Positions 47,452 through 57,799 are shown, numbered from the stretch's first letter. The stretch is 64,000 nt of DNA from an uncultured Alphaproteobacteria bacterium (GCA_902629125.1 CACOPQ010000006.1:1-64000); one strand, 5' to 3'. Numbers and translations: made by a program. Notes: a model not told the origin generated them from the letters alone.

Positions 47452-48972
47452 TTATATTTTATGCAGAAATTTATTGTAGGCAGCATTTAAAGTTTCCTCA
47501 GAATATTCATATCCCTGAGATTCTAAAAACTCATTAAACGTCGTGAATAAGGTGTTGGGAATTTGAAAACCGCATAAAACCCGACCAAAAGCAGAGCCAT
47601 GATTTCTATAATGAAACAGTGATATGTTCCATTTTTGTCCCATTCTAGTTAGGAAATTCAAAAGTGCGCCCGGGCGTTCTGGAAATTCAAACCGATAAAT
47701 CCGTTCAACTTCATCATTGTTTAAACGTCCACCGACCATGTGGCGAATATGGAGTTTTGCCATATCATTTTCAGTAAGATCCTCCGTTTCATATCCGTGC
47801 TGCTGGAAAACTCTCTGGATTTTTAATCTCTCATTTTCTCCTTCGGTTAATCCCAGTCCAACAAATATATGAGCTTCCTTTGGACTTGAATATCTGTAGT
47901 TGAACTCTGTAATACTGCGTTTACCCAGAACTTTACAAAATTCTAGAAAGCTACCTTTTCTCTCAGGAATTGTGACAGCAAATAGTGCTTCACGTGCTTC
48001 AGAATAATTTGCTCTTTCCGAAATATGCCTCAGCCGATCAAAACTAACGTTCGCGCCACAATTTATTGCAATCAGGGTTTTGCTGGAGATTTTATTGTCT
48101 CTAATATAATTTTTCATGCCTGCAACAGCCAAAGCTCCTGATGGCTCAGCTATGGCTCTTGTATCCTCAAATAAATCTTTTACTGCTGCGCAAATTTGAT
48201 CCACATCGGCCAATACAATCTCGTCGACAACCTTTTTTGCTAGGCGAAATGGTTCTTTGCCGACTTGAGCAACCGCTACACCGTCTGCAAAAATCCCAAC
48301 ATTTTTTAATGTTATTCTGCGACCCTTTTTAATGGAGGCATACATTGAAGCAGATTCGTCTGACTCAACTCCAATGATCTTTATCTCAGGCCGTACCATT
48401 TTTATATATGATCCAATTCCAGCGATTAAGCCGCCCCCGCCAATTGGAACAAAAATCGCATGAATACTTTTTGTATATTGACGAAGAAGTTCGAGTGCTA
48501 TTGTGCCTTGACCAGCGATCACAAACGGATCGTCAAATGGCGGAATAAAAACGAGGGAATTTTCGTTTGCTATTTCTTGTGCTTTGGCGAAAGCGGTTGA
48601 AAAGTCATCCCCATTCAGAATCACCCTTGCACCGAACTTTTTGACCCCGTCTACTTTTATTTCTGGTGTCGTCTCTGGCATCACGATTGTAGCTTTAATT
48701 CCTAGCCTCTCTGCAGCAAGAGCTACCCCTTGGGCATGATTTCCTGCTGACGCAGCGATGACACCTCTTTGTTTTTCGGAGGGACTGAGTTGGACGAGTT
48801 TATTATAAGCGCCACGGATTTTAAAAGAGAAAACGGGCTGAAGATCCTCTCTTTTGATAAAGATGTTATTTTCTAATTTATCGCTTAATCTTGGAGCTTT
48901 CTCTAAAGGTGTTTCCTGCGCTACATCATATACAGGCGAGTTTAAAATCATTTTTAGGTATTTTGTAGGCAT
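47452..48972 (-). CDS. ilvA: Threonine ammonia-lyase, biosynthetic long form
   Basis: FIKREDLQPVFSFKIRGAYNKL (PLP lysine); AASAGNHAQGVALAAERLG; GGGGLIAGIG; C-terminal regulatory domains. Confidence 0.95.
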   Translation of the reverse strand: MPTKYLKMILNSPVYDVAQETPLEKAPRLSDKLENNIFIKREDLQPVFSFKIRGAYNKLVQLSPSEKQRGVIAASAGNHAQGVALAAERLGIKATIVMPETTPEIKVDGVKKFGARVILNGDDFSTAFAKAQEIANENSLVFIPPFDDPFVIAGQGTIALELLRQYTKSIHAIFVPIGGGGLIAGIGSYIKMVRPEIKIIGVESDESASMYASIKKGRRITLKNVGIFADGVAVAQVGKEPFRLAKKVVDEIVLADVDQICAAVKDLFEDTRAIAEPSGALAVAGMKNYIRDNKISSKTLIAINCGANVSFDRLRHISERANYSEAREALFAVTIPERKGSFLEFCKVLGKRSITEFNYRYSSPKEAHIFVGLGLTEGENERLKIQRVFQQHGYETEDLTENDMAKLHIRHMVGGRLNNDEVERIYRFEFPERPGALLNFLTRMGQKWNISLFHYRNHGSAFGRVLCGFQIPNTLFTTFNEFLESQGYEYSEETLNAAYNKFLHKI

Positions 48973-49024
48973 TATATAGGCTCGCCATAATTACTAAATA
49001 ATCAGCTATGAAAACTTAGTTTGG

Positions 49025-49116
49025 TGGCGGAGGGGAAGGGATTCGAACCCTCGATACCGGTTTCCCAGTATAACGGTTTAGCAAACCGCCGCCTTCAGCC
49101 GCTCGGCCACCCCTCC
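49025..49116 (-). tRNA. tRNA-Ser (anticodon GCT), CCA encoded
   Basis: Minus-strand GGAGGGGTGGCCGAGCGGCTGAAGGCGGCGGTTTGCTAAACCG...GGTTCGAATCCCTTCCCCTCCGCCA; long variable arm. Confidence 0.93.
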
Positions 49117-49411
49117 AACACTTCTTAGGACTGCAAAATTCTTTTCCTAAGAAGAACGAAGTTTTGATTTTTATTATTGGAATGCAGGTGTGTCAACGTC
49201 TCGTTTATTACTAAGTTAAATCTTCCACCACTTATTGCGATTACATTGAATGAATATTCTAGTTTGGGTTGTTTTCAGGACTTTACTTTCTCCCATTTTT
49301 TTAACTAGTTGTAGCAAGGGCATACTTTAATAGTTACAAATACCTATGTAGTATTGAAGTTATGATTTGGATTGTCGGTATAAAAAATTGGATGAATTGG
49401 GATAACAATAG

Positions 49412-50284
49412 ATGATAAATAATTTAAAAAAACGTCTCGCCGACGAAAAAATAACGGTCGCCCCCGGGATATACGATGCTCTGTCTGGACTTCTTGTTGA
49501 ACAGGCAGGTTTCAGTACGGCGTACATGTCTGGAGCGTCACTTGCCTATACACGTTTTGGGCGTCCAGATATTGGTCTTATCGGTATGCGTGAGGTTGCT
49601 GATACCGTCACAGTTATACGAGAGCGTATCGATATTGAACTTGTGGTAGATGGTGACACAGGATACGGCAATGCTCTTAATGTGATGCGAACCGTGAAAG
49701 AGTTTGAGAGGGCAGGCGCTTCGGCTATCCAACTAGAAGACCAAGATTTACCAAAACGATGTGGCCATCTAAATGGGAAAACACTTGTTCCCGCATCTGA
49801 AATGGTAGGCAAACTGAAAGCTGCCGTTGATACAAGAGTTGACCCAGAGACTCTAATTATTGCACGAACTGATGCTATTGCAGTGGAGGGTTTCGAGTGC
49901 GCCTTAGAACGAGCTGAGAAATATCTTGAAGCAGGTGCGGACGTATTATTTGTTGAAGCCCCTGAAAATAGGGATCAAATGGAAAAAATGAACCTCCAGT
50001 TCAGTGGCCGGATACCATTACTAGCTAATATGGTAGAAGGGGGAAAAACCCCGGTATCAGGTGCGGACGATTTGGAAGAACTAGGCTATTCAATTGTTAT
50101 TTTCCCGGGAGGGACTGTACGAGCTGTTTCGTTCGCTATGCAGGAATATATGGGAGAATTAAAAAAGACCGGTTCCACGGACCTTTGGCGCAATAGAATG
50201 TTCGATTTTCGCGGCTTCAATGATCTCATAGGAACACCAGAAATGCTCGCAAAAGGCGAGCGCTATGCCGATCCGAAAGATTAA
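49412..50284 (+). CDS. Isocitrate lyase/PEP mutase superfamily protein (methylisocitrate lyase-like)
   Basis: KRCGH catalytic loop; VVDGDTGYGNALNVMRTVKEFERAGASAIQLEDQ. Confidence 0.9.
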   Translation: MINNLKKRLADEKITVAPGIYDALSGLLVEQAGFSTAYMSGASLAYTRFGRPDIGLIGMREVADTVTVIRERIDIELVVDGDTGYGNALNVMRTVKEFERAGASAIQLEDQDLPKRCGHLNGKTLVPASEMVGKLKAAVDTRVDPETLIIARTDAIAVEGFECALERAEKYLEAGADVLFVEAPENRDQMEKMNLQFSGRIPLLANMVEGGKTPVSGADDLEELGYSIVIFPGGTVRAVSFAMQEYMGELKKTGSTDLWRNRMFDFRGFNDLIGTPEMLAKGERYADPKD

Positions 50285-50288
50285 TTAG

Positions 50289-52025
50289 TTGTTAGATCCT
50301 GTAACTTTGGCTGTCTTGAGTGGCCGCCTTGAACAAATCGCTGATGAGATGGATGCTACGCTGTTTCGTAGCGCTTTTAACCCAATAATAGCCGAAGCCC
50401 ACGATGCTAGCCATGGAATCTATGAAAGTGTAACCGGAGAGACACTAATACAAGGTAAATCGGGACTTCCCATCTTTGTTGGGGCGATGTCGTTTGCGGT
50501 AAAGGCGGTAATAGAAAAAGCAAATCAAGACGGGGACCTCTGTGAAGGTGACGTCTATGTTTTTAATGACCCATATGATGGTGGAACACACCTCTCTGAT
50601 GTCAGGCTAGTAAAGCCAATTTATCGGTCTGGAAAGATATTTTGTTTTCTTGCATCTGTAGGCCACTATCATGACGTAGGGGGTAATGTTCCTGGAAATT
50701 ATAACCCGGCAGCGACAGAGAGTTTTCAAGAGGGTGTTCTTATCCCGCCAGTTAAACTTTTTAAAGGGGGAGTTCTTCAACAAGACATCATCGATATCAT
50801 GTCTGCAAACTCAAGACTACCTGGTAGTTTGTATGGTGATTTAAATGGTCAAATAAATGCTCTGGATTTGGGTACTAAAAGATTAAATGATTTATTAGAT
50901 CAATACGGAGAAGACCTAGTTCATGAGGCGACCGTCGAATTGAAAGCGCGAGCATCAAAGCTTATGCGAGCATACATCAGCAGGTTACCGGATGGGGAAT
51001 TTGAAGCCATAGATTGGCTGGATAATGACGGTATTAGTGACGACCCCCTCAAATTAAAAATAAAGCTTAAGATTAACGGCGAAAAAATGACCTTGGATTT
51101 TAGGGATACGTCTCCAGCGTGTCTCGGTCCTGTTAACATTTCTCGGTCAACAACGGTGGCGGCATGCTATGTTGCTATGAAGCATGTTTTTCCAGAGGTA
51201 CCTGCTAATTCCGGGGTTCTTGAACCTGTTGATTTTATTATTGATGAAAATTCGATTTTATCGGTTAAAGCTCCGAAGCCTGTTGGGGGATATACTGAGA
51301 CAATTCTTCGAATTATTGATCTTGTATTTCAGGCGTTAGCACTTGCTTCGCCTGAACTGACAAACGGCTGCGCCTATGGAACTATTAACGCACTCTCATT
51401 AGCAGGATATAGAAAGGATGGGAGTCGTTGGGTGATGTTCTCTTTTTTTGGAGGAGGGCACGGTGGACATCCTTTAGGTGACGGCTTGAACCATGGTAAT
51501 GCGCCAATTTCTACGGCGACTATCCCTCCTTTGGAAATATTGGAAGCAGCATATCCAATAAAGTTTAGGGAATGGTCGCTTCGTCAAGATAGTGGGGGAG
51601 CAGGAGAAAATCGAGGCGGATTGGGAGCGGTTTATGAAATTGAGTTATTAGAAGAAGAAGCGAAGGCCTTTATTTTCGGAGAACGTTCCAAGTTTGCACC
51701 GCCTGGTGTAGTTGGAGGTGGTGGTGGGGCTTTGAATAAATTCTCATATGAGCAAGAAAAGGAATTTAAGTTACCGCCATTGGCATCAAAAATGGTGAAT
51801 ATTTCCTTGTCTAAGGGGCAAGCAGTACGCCTGGAGACGCCAGGTGGCGGGGGCTATGGTAAATCATATAAACGAAAAATTGATAGCATCGTAAACGACG
51901 TAAAACTCGAATATATAAGTTCTGAGTATGCTCGTTCTGAGTATGGTGTTGTCATAAATGACGAAGGGGAGGTTGATGAAGAGAAAACCTTAGCTTCGCG
52001 AAAAAAAATTAGACAAACGAGTTAA
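50289..52025 (+). CDS. hyuB: Hydantoinase B/oxoprolinase family protein
   Basis: DEMDATLFRSAFNPIIAEAHDASHGIY; DVYVFNDPYDGGTHLSDV; FGGGHGGHPLGDG; RLETPGGGGYG. Confidence 0.93.
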   Translation: MLDPVTLAVLSGRLEQIADEMDATLFRSAFNPIIAEAHDASHGIYESVTGETLIQGKSGLPIFVGAMSFAVKAVIEKANQDGDLCEGDVYVFNDPYDGGTHLSDVRLVKPIYRSGKIFCFLASVGHYHDVGGNVPGNYNPAATESFQEGVLIPPVKLFKGGVLQQDIIDIMSANSRLPGSLYGDLNGQINALDLGTKRLNDLLDQYGEDLVHEATVELKARASKLMRAYISRLPDGEFEAIDWLDNDGISDDPLKLKIKLKINGEKMTLDFRDTSPACLGPVNISRSTTVAACYVAMKHVFPEVPANSGVLEPVDFIIDENSILSVKAPKPVGGYTETILRIIDLVFQALALASPELTNGCAYGTINALSLAGYRKDGSRWVMFSFFGGGHGGHPLGDGLNHGNAPISTATIPPLEILEAAYPIKFREWSLRQDSGGAGENRGGLGAVYEIELLEEEAKAFIFGERSKFAPPGVVGGGGGALNKFSYEQEKEFKLPPLASKMVNISLSKGQAVRLETPGGGGYGKSYKRKIDSIVNDVKLEYISSEYARSEYGVVINDEGEVDEEKTLASRKKIRQTS

Positions 52026-52029
52026 TCTT

Positions 52030-54090
52030 ATGAAGCGTGGTCATTTAGTTGGAGTAGATGTAGGCGGAACATTTACAGATGTTTTTGTCTTAGACTTAGA
52101 TGAGGGAAATATATCCGTTGCAAAAGTTCCAACCACTGCACCAGATCAATCTGTAGGTTTTCTAGAGGCTGTTACCACTGGCATATCCAGTGTCCCACAG
52201 ATTACAACAATAGTTCATGGTACAACGGTTGCTACCAATGCTCTCTTGGAACGAAGAGGTGCTAGAACTGGTGTTATCACGACAAAGGGTTTCCGTGATG
52301 TTTTGGAGATGCGCAGAAGAGACCGACCTACCACTTGGGGTTTGTGGGGAACCTTCCAGCCTATCGTTCCAAGGGATCTCCGACTAGAGGTTGAAGAGCG
52401 AATACTTGCTAATGGGACGATAGATATTGAACTTGATGTTACCGGAGTAAGGGAGGCAGCAAGTTATCTTCTGCAACAAAACTGTTCAGCGCTTTCAATC
52501 GTGTTTATAAATTCCTATGTGAATAGCGAAAACGAAATAAAAGCTAAGAAAGCCGTGCAAGAAATATGGCCGAACTCTCATGTCACAGTGTCGAGTGAAA
52601 TCCTTCCTGAAATTAGAGAGTATGAAAGGGCCTCGACCGCAACTTTAAATGCTTTCCTTCAACCCCCGGTGAGTGATTATTTAGAAATGCTCGAAACATC
52701 CCTTGAAGAGCGTGACTTTAGGGGGCAGGTTCTCATCGTCCAATCAAATGGCGGGGTAATGAACTTAGAGAGGGCAAAAGCGCTGCCTGTAAGAACAGCA
52801 TTATCTGGACCGGCTGCTGGTGTCATCGCTGCGGGTTACATAGGAACAGTGGCAGGGTATCCCAACATAATCAGTTGCGATATGGGAGGTACAAGCTTCG
52901 ATGTATCGTTGATTGTTAATGGTGAGAGTTCTCTAACAGCACAAAGTTCTATTGGCTTTGGTATGGTTGTTAGAACACCAATGGTTGAAATAGTCACAAT
53001 TGGTGCAGGAGGTGGTTCCATTGCTCGAGTAGATGAAGGCGGTTTGCTTCAAGTAGGACCGGGGTCAGCAGGTTCTAATCCAGGACCTGCCTGTTATGGA
53101 TTAGGTAATATGGCGCCAACTGTTACCGATGCAAATGTCTTATTAGGAAGAATAAATTCAGAGAGCCCGATCGGTGGCAAACTCAAAAAGTTAGATGCTG
53201 AGGCAGCATTACGTGCAATTAAAACTGAAGTTGCCGATCCATTAGGAATAAATGTTTATGAAGCGGCAGACGCCATTCTTCGAGTTGCAAATGGGAAGAT
53301 GGCCAACGCTATCAGATTAGTTTCCGTTGAAAGAGGACACGAGCCTGGAACTTTCGCTGCTATGCCCTTTGGTGGTGGTGGTGCCCTACATGCGGGAGCC
53401 CTTATTAAAGAGGTTGGGTTAGATTGCGCATTAGTTCCTAGATTCCCAGGGATTACTAGCGCCTTAGGCTGTGTCATAGCCGACGTGAGGTATGATCAAA
53501 TTCAAACAATCAACCAATCGCTAGATTCACTCGATTTGGCTTCTCTGGAAAATCAAATGGTGTTGTATTGCAAAGAAGGACATCAGGTTTTAGATCGCTC
53601 TGGAAGTACGCTCGAGAAGCGCACAGAGCTATTTGAATTGGACATGTTATACGTCGGTCAAACGCATACCGTTAAAGTACCTTTGGCCTTAAATTTTTTA
53701 GATGATAGTCTTAACGTCAAAAGAGAAATGATCCAACAAGCGTTCGAAGAGGCGTACCTTCAAGAATATGGAAGATTACTCTCCAACATCGCTATACGTG
53801 TAATGAATGTGAGAGTTGCCGTTATTGGTCACCGAGCAAAATTTGATTTATCGCTACTAGCGCCCTCCGAAAGTTCAAGTTTGGATGAGGCAATAATTGG
53901 AAAAAGATCGGTTTACATTGAAGGTAATTGGTTGGACATCGAAATTTATGACCGTCTATCTCTTCCGATCGGTGCGAGAATAAATGGACCTGCCGTTTTA
54001 GAACAACCCGATACAACCATTTTCTTGGAGATGGATATGGTTGGTTCTGTCGACGACTATGGAAATTTTTTAATAAGGGTAGAAAATTGA
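52030..54090 (+). CDS. hyuA: Hydantoinase A/oxoprolinase family protein
   Basis: GVDVGGTFTDVFVLD; HGTTVATNALLERRGARTGVITTKGF; SCDMGGTSFDVSLI; GAGGGSIARVD. Confidence 0.94.
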   Translation: MKRGHLVGVDVGGTFTDVFVLDLDEGNISVAKVPTTAPDQSVGFLEAVTTGISSVPQITTIVHGTTVATNALLERRGARTGVITTKGFRDVLEMRRRDRPTTWGLWGTFQPIVPRDLRLEVEERILANGTIDIELDVTGVREAASYLLQQNCSALSIVFINSYVNSENEIKAKKAVQEIWPNSHVTVSSEILPEIREYERASTATLNAFLQPPVSDYLEMLETSLEERDFRGQVLIVQSNGGVMNLERAKALPVRTALSGPAAGVIAAGYIGTVAGYPNIISCDMGGTSFDVSLIVNGESSLTAQSSIGFGMVVRTPMVEIVTIGAGGGSIARVDEGGLLQVGPGSAGSNPGPACYGLGNMAPTVTDANVLLGRINSESPIGGKLKKLDAEAALRAIKTEVADPLGINVYEAADAILRVANGKMANAIRLVSVERGHEPGTFAAMPFGGGGALHAGALIKEVGLDCALVPRFPGITSALGCVIADVRYDQIQTINQSLDSLDLASLENQMVLYCKEGHQVLDRSGSTLEKRTELFELDMLYVGQTHTVKVPLALNFLDDSLNVKREMIQQAFEEAYLQEYGRLLSNIAIRVMNVRVAVIGHRAKFDLSLLAPSESSSLDEAIIGKRSVYIEGNWLDIEIYDRLSLPIGARINGPAVLEQPDTTIFLEMDMVGSVDDYGNFLIRVEN

Positions 54091-54701
54091 TTAATGGCGA
54101 GGAAAAATTAGACCTAAAAAAGACTGCACTGATTTTGTGTGATCTTCAAAACGACTTTTTGCATCCAGATGGGGCTTACGGGCGTAATGGAATGTCAAAA
54201 CCGGAGATATCAGTATTGCCGGATCGCTTGAAGCCTGTAGCTGATAAAATTAAATCGGAAAATGGTTGGGTTATTTCTACGCATTTTACTCTGGTGGAGG
54301 GAAAAAATGGAAAGCCATTTATATCTGAGCATTTAAGAGTGCTTAGGCCATTTTTAGGCGAGGGAGATTTTAAATCTGGTAGTTGGGGGCATGACATTAT
54401 AGATACTCTTAGTCCTGTTGATATAAAAATTGAGAAGATTGCGTTTTCGGCATTTTATATGAGTAGGCTCGATTGGGTCTTGAAAAAGATTGGTGTTGAT
54501 AATCTTATCTTTGCCGGTATCGTCACGAATGGTGGGGTAGCCTCAACACTGAGGGATGCTCATGTTCGGGATTACCATTCTTTTCTATTAAGTGATGGTT
54601 GTGCTGCGTTCAGCTTAGATACTCACCAGACAGCTGTTGCGGCTTTAGCTCCGGTAGCAGAAATTTATACCTGCTCAAAATTTCTGGAGTGCTTAGTTTG
54701 A
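54087..54701 (+). CDS. Isochorismatase-fold protein lacking the canonical catalytic Cys
   Basis: ALILCDLQNDFLHPDG (Asp motif); GIVTNGGVASTLRDA aligns to TNVCVESTARDA with Gly at the Cys position; TTG start overlaps hyuA stop. Confidence 0.85.
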   Translation: MINGEEKLDLKKTALILCDLQNDFLHPDGAYGRNGMSKPEISVLPDRLKPVADKIKSENGWVISTHFTLVEGKNGKPFISEHLRVLRPFLGEGDFKSGSWGHDIIDTLSPVDIKIEKIAFSAFYMSRLDWVLKKIGVDNLIFAGIVTNGGVASTLRDAHVRDYHSFLLSDGCAAFSLDTHQTAVAALAPVAEIYTCSKFLECLV

Positions 54702-56104
54702 GCAAGGTTCGGTTCGAAGAGATAATTAAATATGACCATAAGGTTGGCATCGCAATAGTTGGAGCAGGAGCCGCGGGTCTAGTGGCGGCTCTCGCAGCGA
54801 AAGACAATGGCGCTGACGTTATGGTATTCGAACGTGATAAAGAACCTAGTGGTTCTACTGCGCTTTCATCGGGTTTCATCCCTGCCTGCAACACGCGTTG
54901 GCAGAATGCTATTGGAAGTAAAGATACCGTCGATCTTTTCGTGGATGATATTCAAAGAAAAAATAAAAATCAAGCGGACCGGCAGTTTGTTAGAAATGTT
55001 TGCTCTATATCGGGAGAGGTTCTTCATTGGTTGGTAGACCAACATAAGCAGGAATTCATTCTGATAGATCAATTTCTCTATCCAGGACATACTACCCACA
55101 GAATGCACGCTCATCCAAACAGAACAGGTTTAGCGCTTATCAATAGCCTGTTTGCAGCCGTAAATAAGGTGGGGATAGATGTTGTTTGTTCGGCGCAAGT
55201 AGAGGATTTGTTTGCAAGGGTAGATGGTACGATACACGGCCTTTCTATCAAGCGACCAGACGGAATAGTAGAAATAGTTGGTTGTGATGCGTTGATATTT
55301 GCGTGCAACGGGTTTGGTGGGAACCGTATTATGGTTGACGAGTTCATTCCAGAAATGTCTGACGGCCTTTATTTTGGTCATGCTGGCAATAAAGGTGACT
55401 CAGTATTATGGGCACAGCAGTTGGGTGTGAGTTTGTCACAAATGGGTTCCTACCAGGGGCATGGGTCCGTTGCGACACCTCACGGGGTGTTAATTACATG
55501 GGCTATTATAATGGAAGGTGGAATACAACTGAATTGTGATGGGGTTAGGTTTTCTAACGAAACTGAAGGGTATTCTGAACAAGCATTAAATGTTTTGAAA
55601 CAACCAGAAGGGATAGCATGGAACGTTTTTGATGAACGTCTTCATAATCTAGGTCTAGAGTTTGAAGATTATCGGAGAGCAGAAGAAACCGGAGCAATAC
55701 GCATTGCCAATTCAATTGAAAGCTTAGCAGATATTATTGGTGCACCCGTTGACACAATAAATAAGTCTTTGGAAGAGATATATGATTTTTCGAATACTAA
55801 TTTATCTTGTCCATTTGGACGCGTTTTTGAAAATAAGAAGGAACTTCGAGGTCCGCCTTTTTATCTCGTTAAAGTTACTGGCGCTCTTTTCCATACACAA
55901 GGTGGAATAGTTGTTAATAATCAAGCACGAGTTATGAGAAGTGATGGATCAAAGCTACCAAATGTTTTCGCAAGTGGTGGTGCTGCAGTTGGGGTATCAG
56001 GAACTGGCGTTGATGGATACCTGTCAGGAAATGGTCTGCTGACAGCAATGACGCTGGGTTATTTGGCTGGACGCTCCGCTGGCGAACAGGTTAATAAAGC
56101 ATAA
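54698..56104 (+). CDS. FAD-dependent oxidoreductase, fumarate reductase/3-ketosteroid dehydrogenase flavoprotein family
   Basis: VGIAIVGAGAAGLVAALAAKDNGADVMVFERD; C-terminal GGAAVGVSGTGVDGYLSGNGLLTAMTLGYLAGR. TTG start in the TTGA overlap. Confidence 0.88.
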   Translation: MSKVRFEEIIKYDHKVGIAIVGAGAAGLVAALAAKDNGADVMVFERDKEPSGSTALSSGFIPACNTRWQNAIGSKDTVDLFVDDIQRKNKNQADRQFVRNVCSISGEVLHWLVDQHKQEFILIDQFLYPGHTTHRMHAHPNRTGLALINSLFAAVNKVGIDVVCSAQVEDLFARVDGTIHGLSIKRPDGIVEIVGCDALIFACNGFGGNRIMVDEFIPEMSDGLYFGHAGNKGDSVLWAQQLGVSLSQMGSYQGHGSVATPHGVLITWAIIMEGGIQLNCDGVRFSNETEGYSEQALNVLKQPEGIAWNVFDERLHNLGLEFEDYRRAEETGAIRIANSIESLADIIGAPVDTINKSLEEIYDFSNTNLSCPFGRVFENKKELRGPPFYLVKVTGALFHTQGGIVVNNQARVMRSDGSKLPNVFASGGAAVGVSGTGVDGYLSGNGLLTAMTLGYLAGRSAGEQVNKA

Positions 56105-56157
56105 AACGCGCATGTGCTCCAGGCTTCTTAGACACCTAAATCGCAAATCAACAATTG

Positions 56158-56556
56158 TTAATCTAAAACAAATGTTGGCACAGGAGGGCCGTCGGCCTCC
56201 TCAGTTTCGGAAAATTTCAATTTTACTCGTTGACCAATAGCTAGGGCGTCCAGATCGCACTCGATTATATTTGTCATCATTGTAGGTCCTTCATCTAAAG
56301 TAATATAGGCGATGGCGAAGGGAGGATCGGCTCTACGTAAGACGCTCCAAGAGTAGATCTCACCCTTGCCGGAGGCCTCAATAAGCGTAACATCTTGGGT
56401 CCCACAGTGAGGGCAGATACCCCTAGGATAAAAGTGTTTTTCATTACAAGAATTACAATTACCCACCATCAGTTGTCCATTTTTTGCGGCAGACCAAAAC
56501 TGCTCGGTATCAGGGTCCACAATAGGGGACGGAAATGTTCGTTGTTTTGCAGTCAT
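56158..56556 (-). CDS. Zn-ribbon/OB-fold protein (DUF35 type, acyl-CoA-associated)
   Basis: CNSCNEKHFYPRGICPHCG zinc ribbon and EIYSWSVLRRADPPFAIAYITLDEG. Confidence 0.9.
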   Translation of the reverse strand: MTAKQRTFPSPIVDPDTEQFWSAAKNGQLMVGNCNSCNEKHFYPRGICPHCGTQDVTLIEASGKGEIYSWSVLRRADPPFAIAYITLDEGPTMMTNIIECDLDALAIGQRVKLKFSETEEADGPPVPTFVLD

Positions 56557-56561
56557 TTGAT

Positions 56562-57731
56562 TTACTCCCGTTCCATAATAACAGTTGCGCTGCCATGACG
56601 TGTTCCGAGTGATCCACCGGTCCCATGGGCTAGAGCCAAATCACAATTTTGGACCTGCACGTTTGGATGAGCTTCTCCACGAAGTTGGCGAACCGCTTCT
56701 ATTACCTTTGTTAAACCTCCCCGGTTTGCTGGATGATTATTACACAAGCCACCCCCGTCTGTATTAAAAGGCAGCTTTCCGGTCCCGGCGATCAAATTTC
56801 CATCTGATACAAACGCGCCGCCCTTACCTTTTTCACAAAATCCTAAATCTTCGAGTTGCATAAGTACAGTTATTGTGAAGCTATCATATATAGACGCATA
56901 TTTTATATCTTTTGGTTTTACGTGGGCCTCTTCAAAAGCCATGGGGCCCGACCAGACGGCACCGGAATATGTCAAATCTATCTTGCCACCCATCTGATGT
57001 TTAGGTGCCTCACCTGCGCCAATAACTTTTACTAGTGGTCGTTTCAAGGTTTTCGCTATTTCTGGAGAGGTTACGATAATAGCGCCTCCTCCATCACTTA
57101 TGACGCAGCAATCTAAACGGTGAAGTGGGTCTGCTATCATAGGCGAATTGACAACTTCATCCACTGTTACAACGTTTTTCAGCATTGCATGTTCGTTGTA
57201 TTGTGCATGATGCGATGCCGCAACTTTTATCCATGCGAGTTGCTCACTCGTCGTTCCATATTCGTACATATGCCGCTGAGCACACATTGCATACATATTG
57301 ACTACAGTTGGACCAAATGGAAATTCGAATGCTACATCCGGCGCGGAAGAACCGTAATTACGAGGTGCTGTTCCTGTAGCCATTCCTTCGGCTCTTGGCC
57401 TTCCCGCAAGGGTTATTAAAGCTACTGAACATTTTCCCATTGCAATGGCTTCCGCAGCGTGGCCAACGTGCAGAACATATGAAGATCCGCCGGTTTCGGT
57501 GGCATCAATATGTTTTAGTTTTAGACCCATATAATCTACGAGCGATAGAGGTCCTAAACCTGGAGCATCTCCTGCACAAAAATATCCATCGACGTCGTCC
57601 TTGGTTAAACCGGCATCCTTCAAAGCACCAAGAGCCGACTCGGCATGCAGTTGTGCCAACGATTTATCAGTTGCTTTTCGCGTAGGATGTTCAAAAACAC
57701 CTGCTATGTAAGCTTTTCCATTTATACTCAT
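56562..57731 (-). CDS. Thiolase family protein (acetyl-CoA acetyltransferase/SCP-x-like)
   Basis: AYIAGVFEHPTRKATDKSLAQLHAESALGALKDAGL; C-terminal ALAHGTGGSLGTRHGSATVIM; paired with DUF35 protein. Confidence 0.9.
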   Translation of the reverse strand: MSINGKAYIAGVFEHPTRKATDKSLAQLHAESALGALKDAGLTKDDVDGYFCAGDAPGLGPLSLVDYMGLKLKHIDATETGGSSYVLHVGHAAEAIAMGKCSVALITLAGRPRAEGMATGTAPRNYGSSAPDVAFEFPFGPTVVNMYAMCAQRHMYEYGTTSEQLAWIKVAASHHAQYNEHAMLKNVVTVDEVVNSPMIADPLHRLDCCVISDGGGAIIVTSPEIAKTLKRPLVKVIGAGEAPKHQMGGKIDLTYSGAVWSGPMAFEEAHVKPKDIKYASIYDSFTITVLMQLEDLGFCEKGKGGAFVSDGNLIAGTGKLPFNTDGGGLCNNHPANRGGLTKVIEAVRQLRGEAHPNVQVQNCDLALAHGTGGSLGTRHGSATVIMERE

Positions 57732-57799
57732 ATGTTTTTCCCTGGTTTGTGTCTTTTCTGTTCTACTACTCCGATGGTTGTGTTTCTAGTTTTTGATTG

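Noticed and set aside
54599-55381. Several overlapping ORFs on both strands around the isochorismatase-flavoprotein junction
   Set aside because: The 54599 start reads through the upstream gene; 54698 (TTG) is a better flavoprotein start, and the antisense ORFs have no support.
56150-56159. Palindrome AACAATTGTT at the end of the DUF35 gene
   Set aside because: Short AT-rich palindrome overlapping a stop codon; expected by chance at this composition.
57120-57685. Two plus-strand ORFs (99 and 96 aa) opposite the thiolase
   Set aside because: Antisense to a strongly supported thiolase; no family resemblance.
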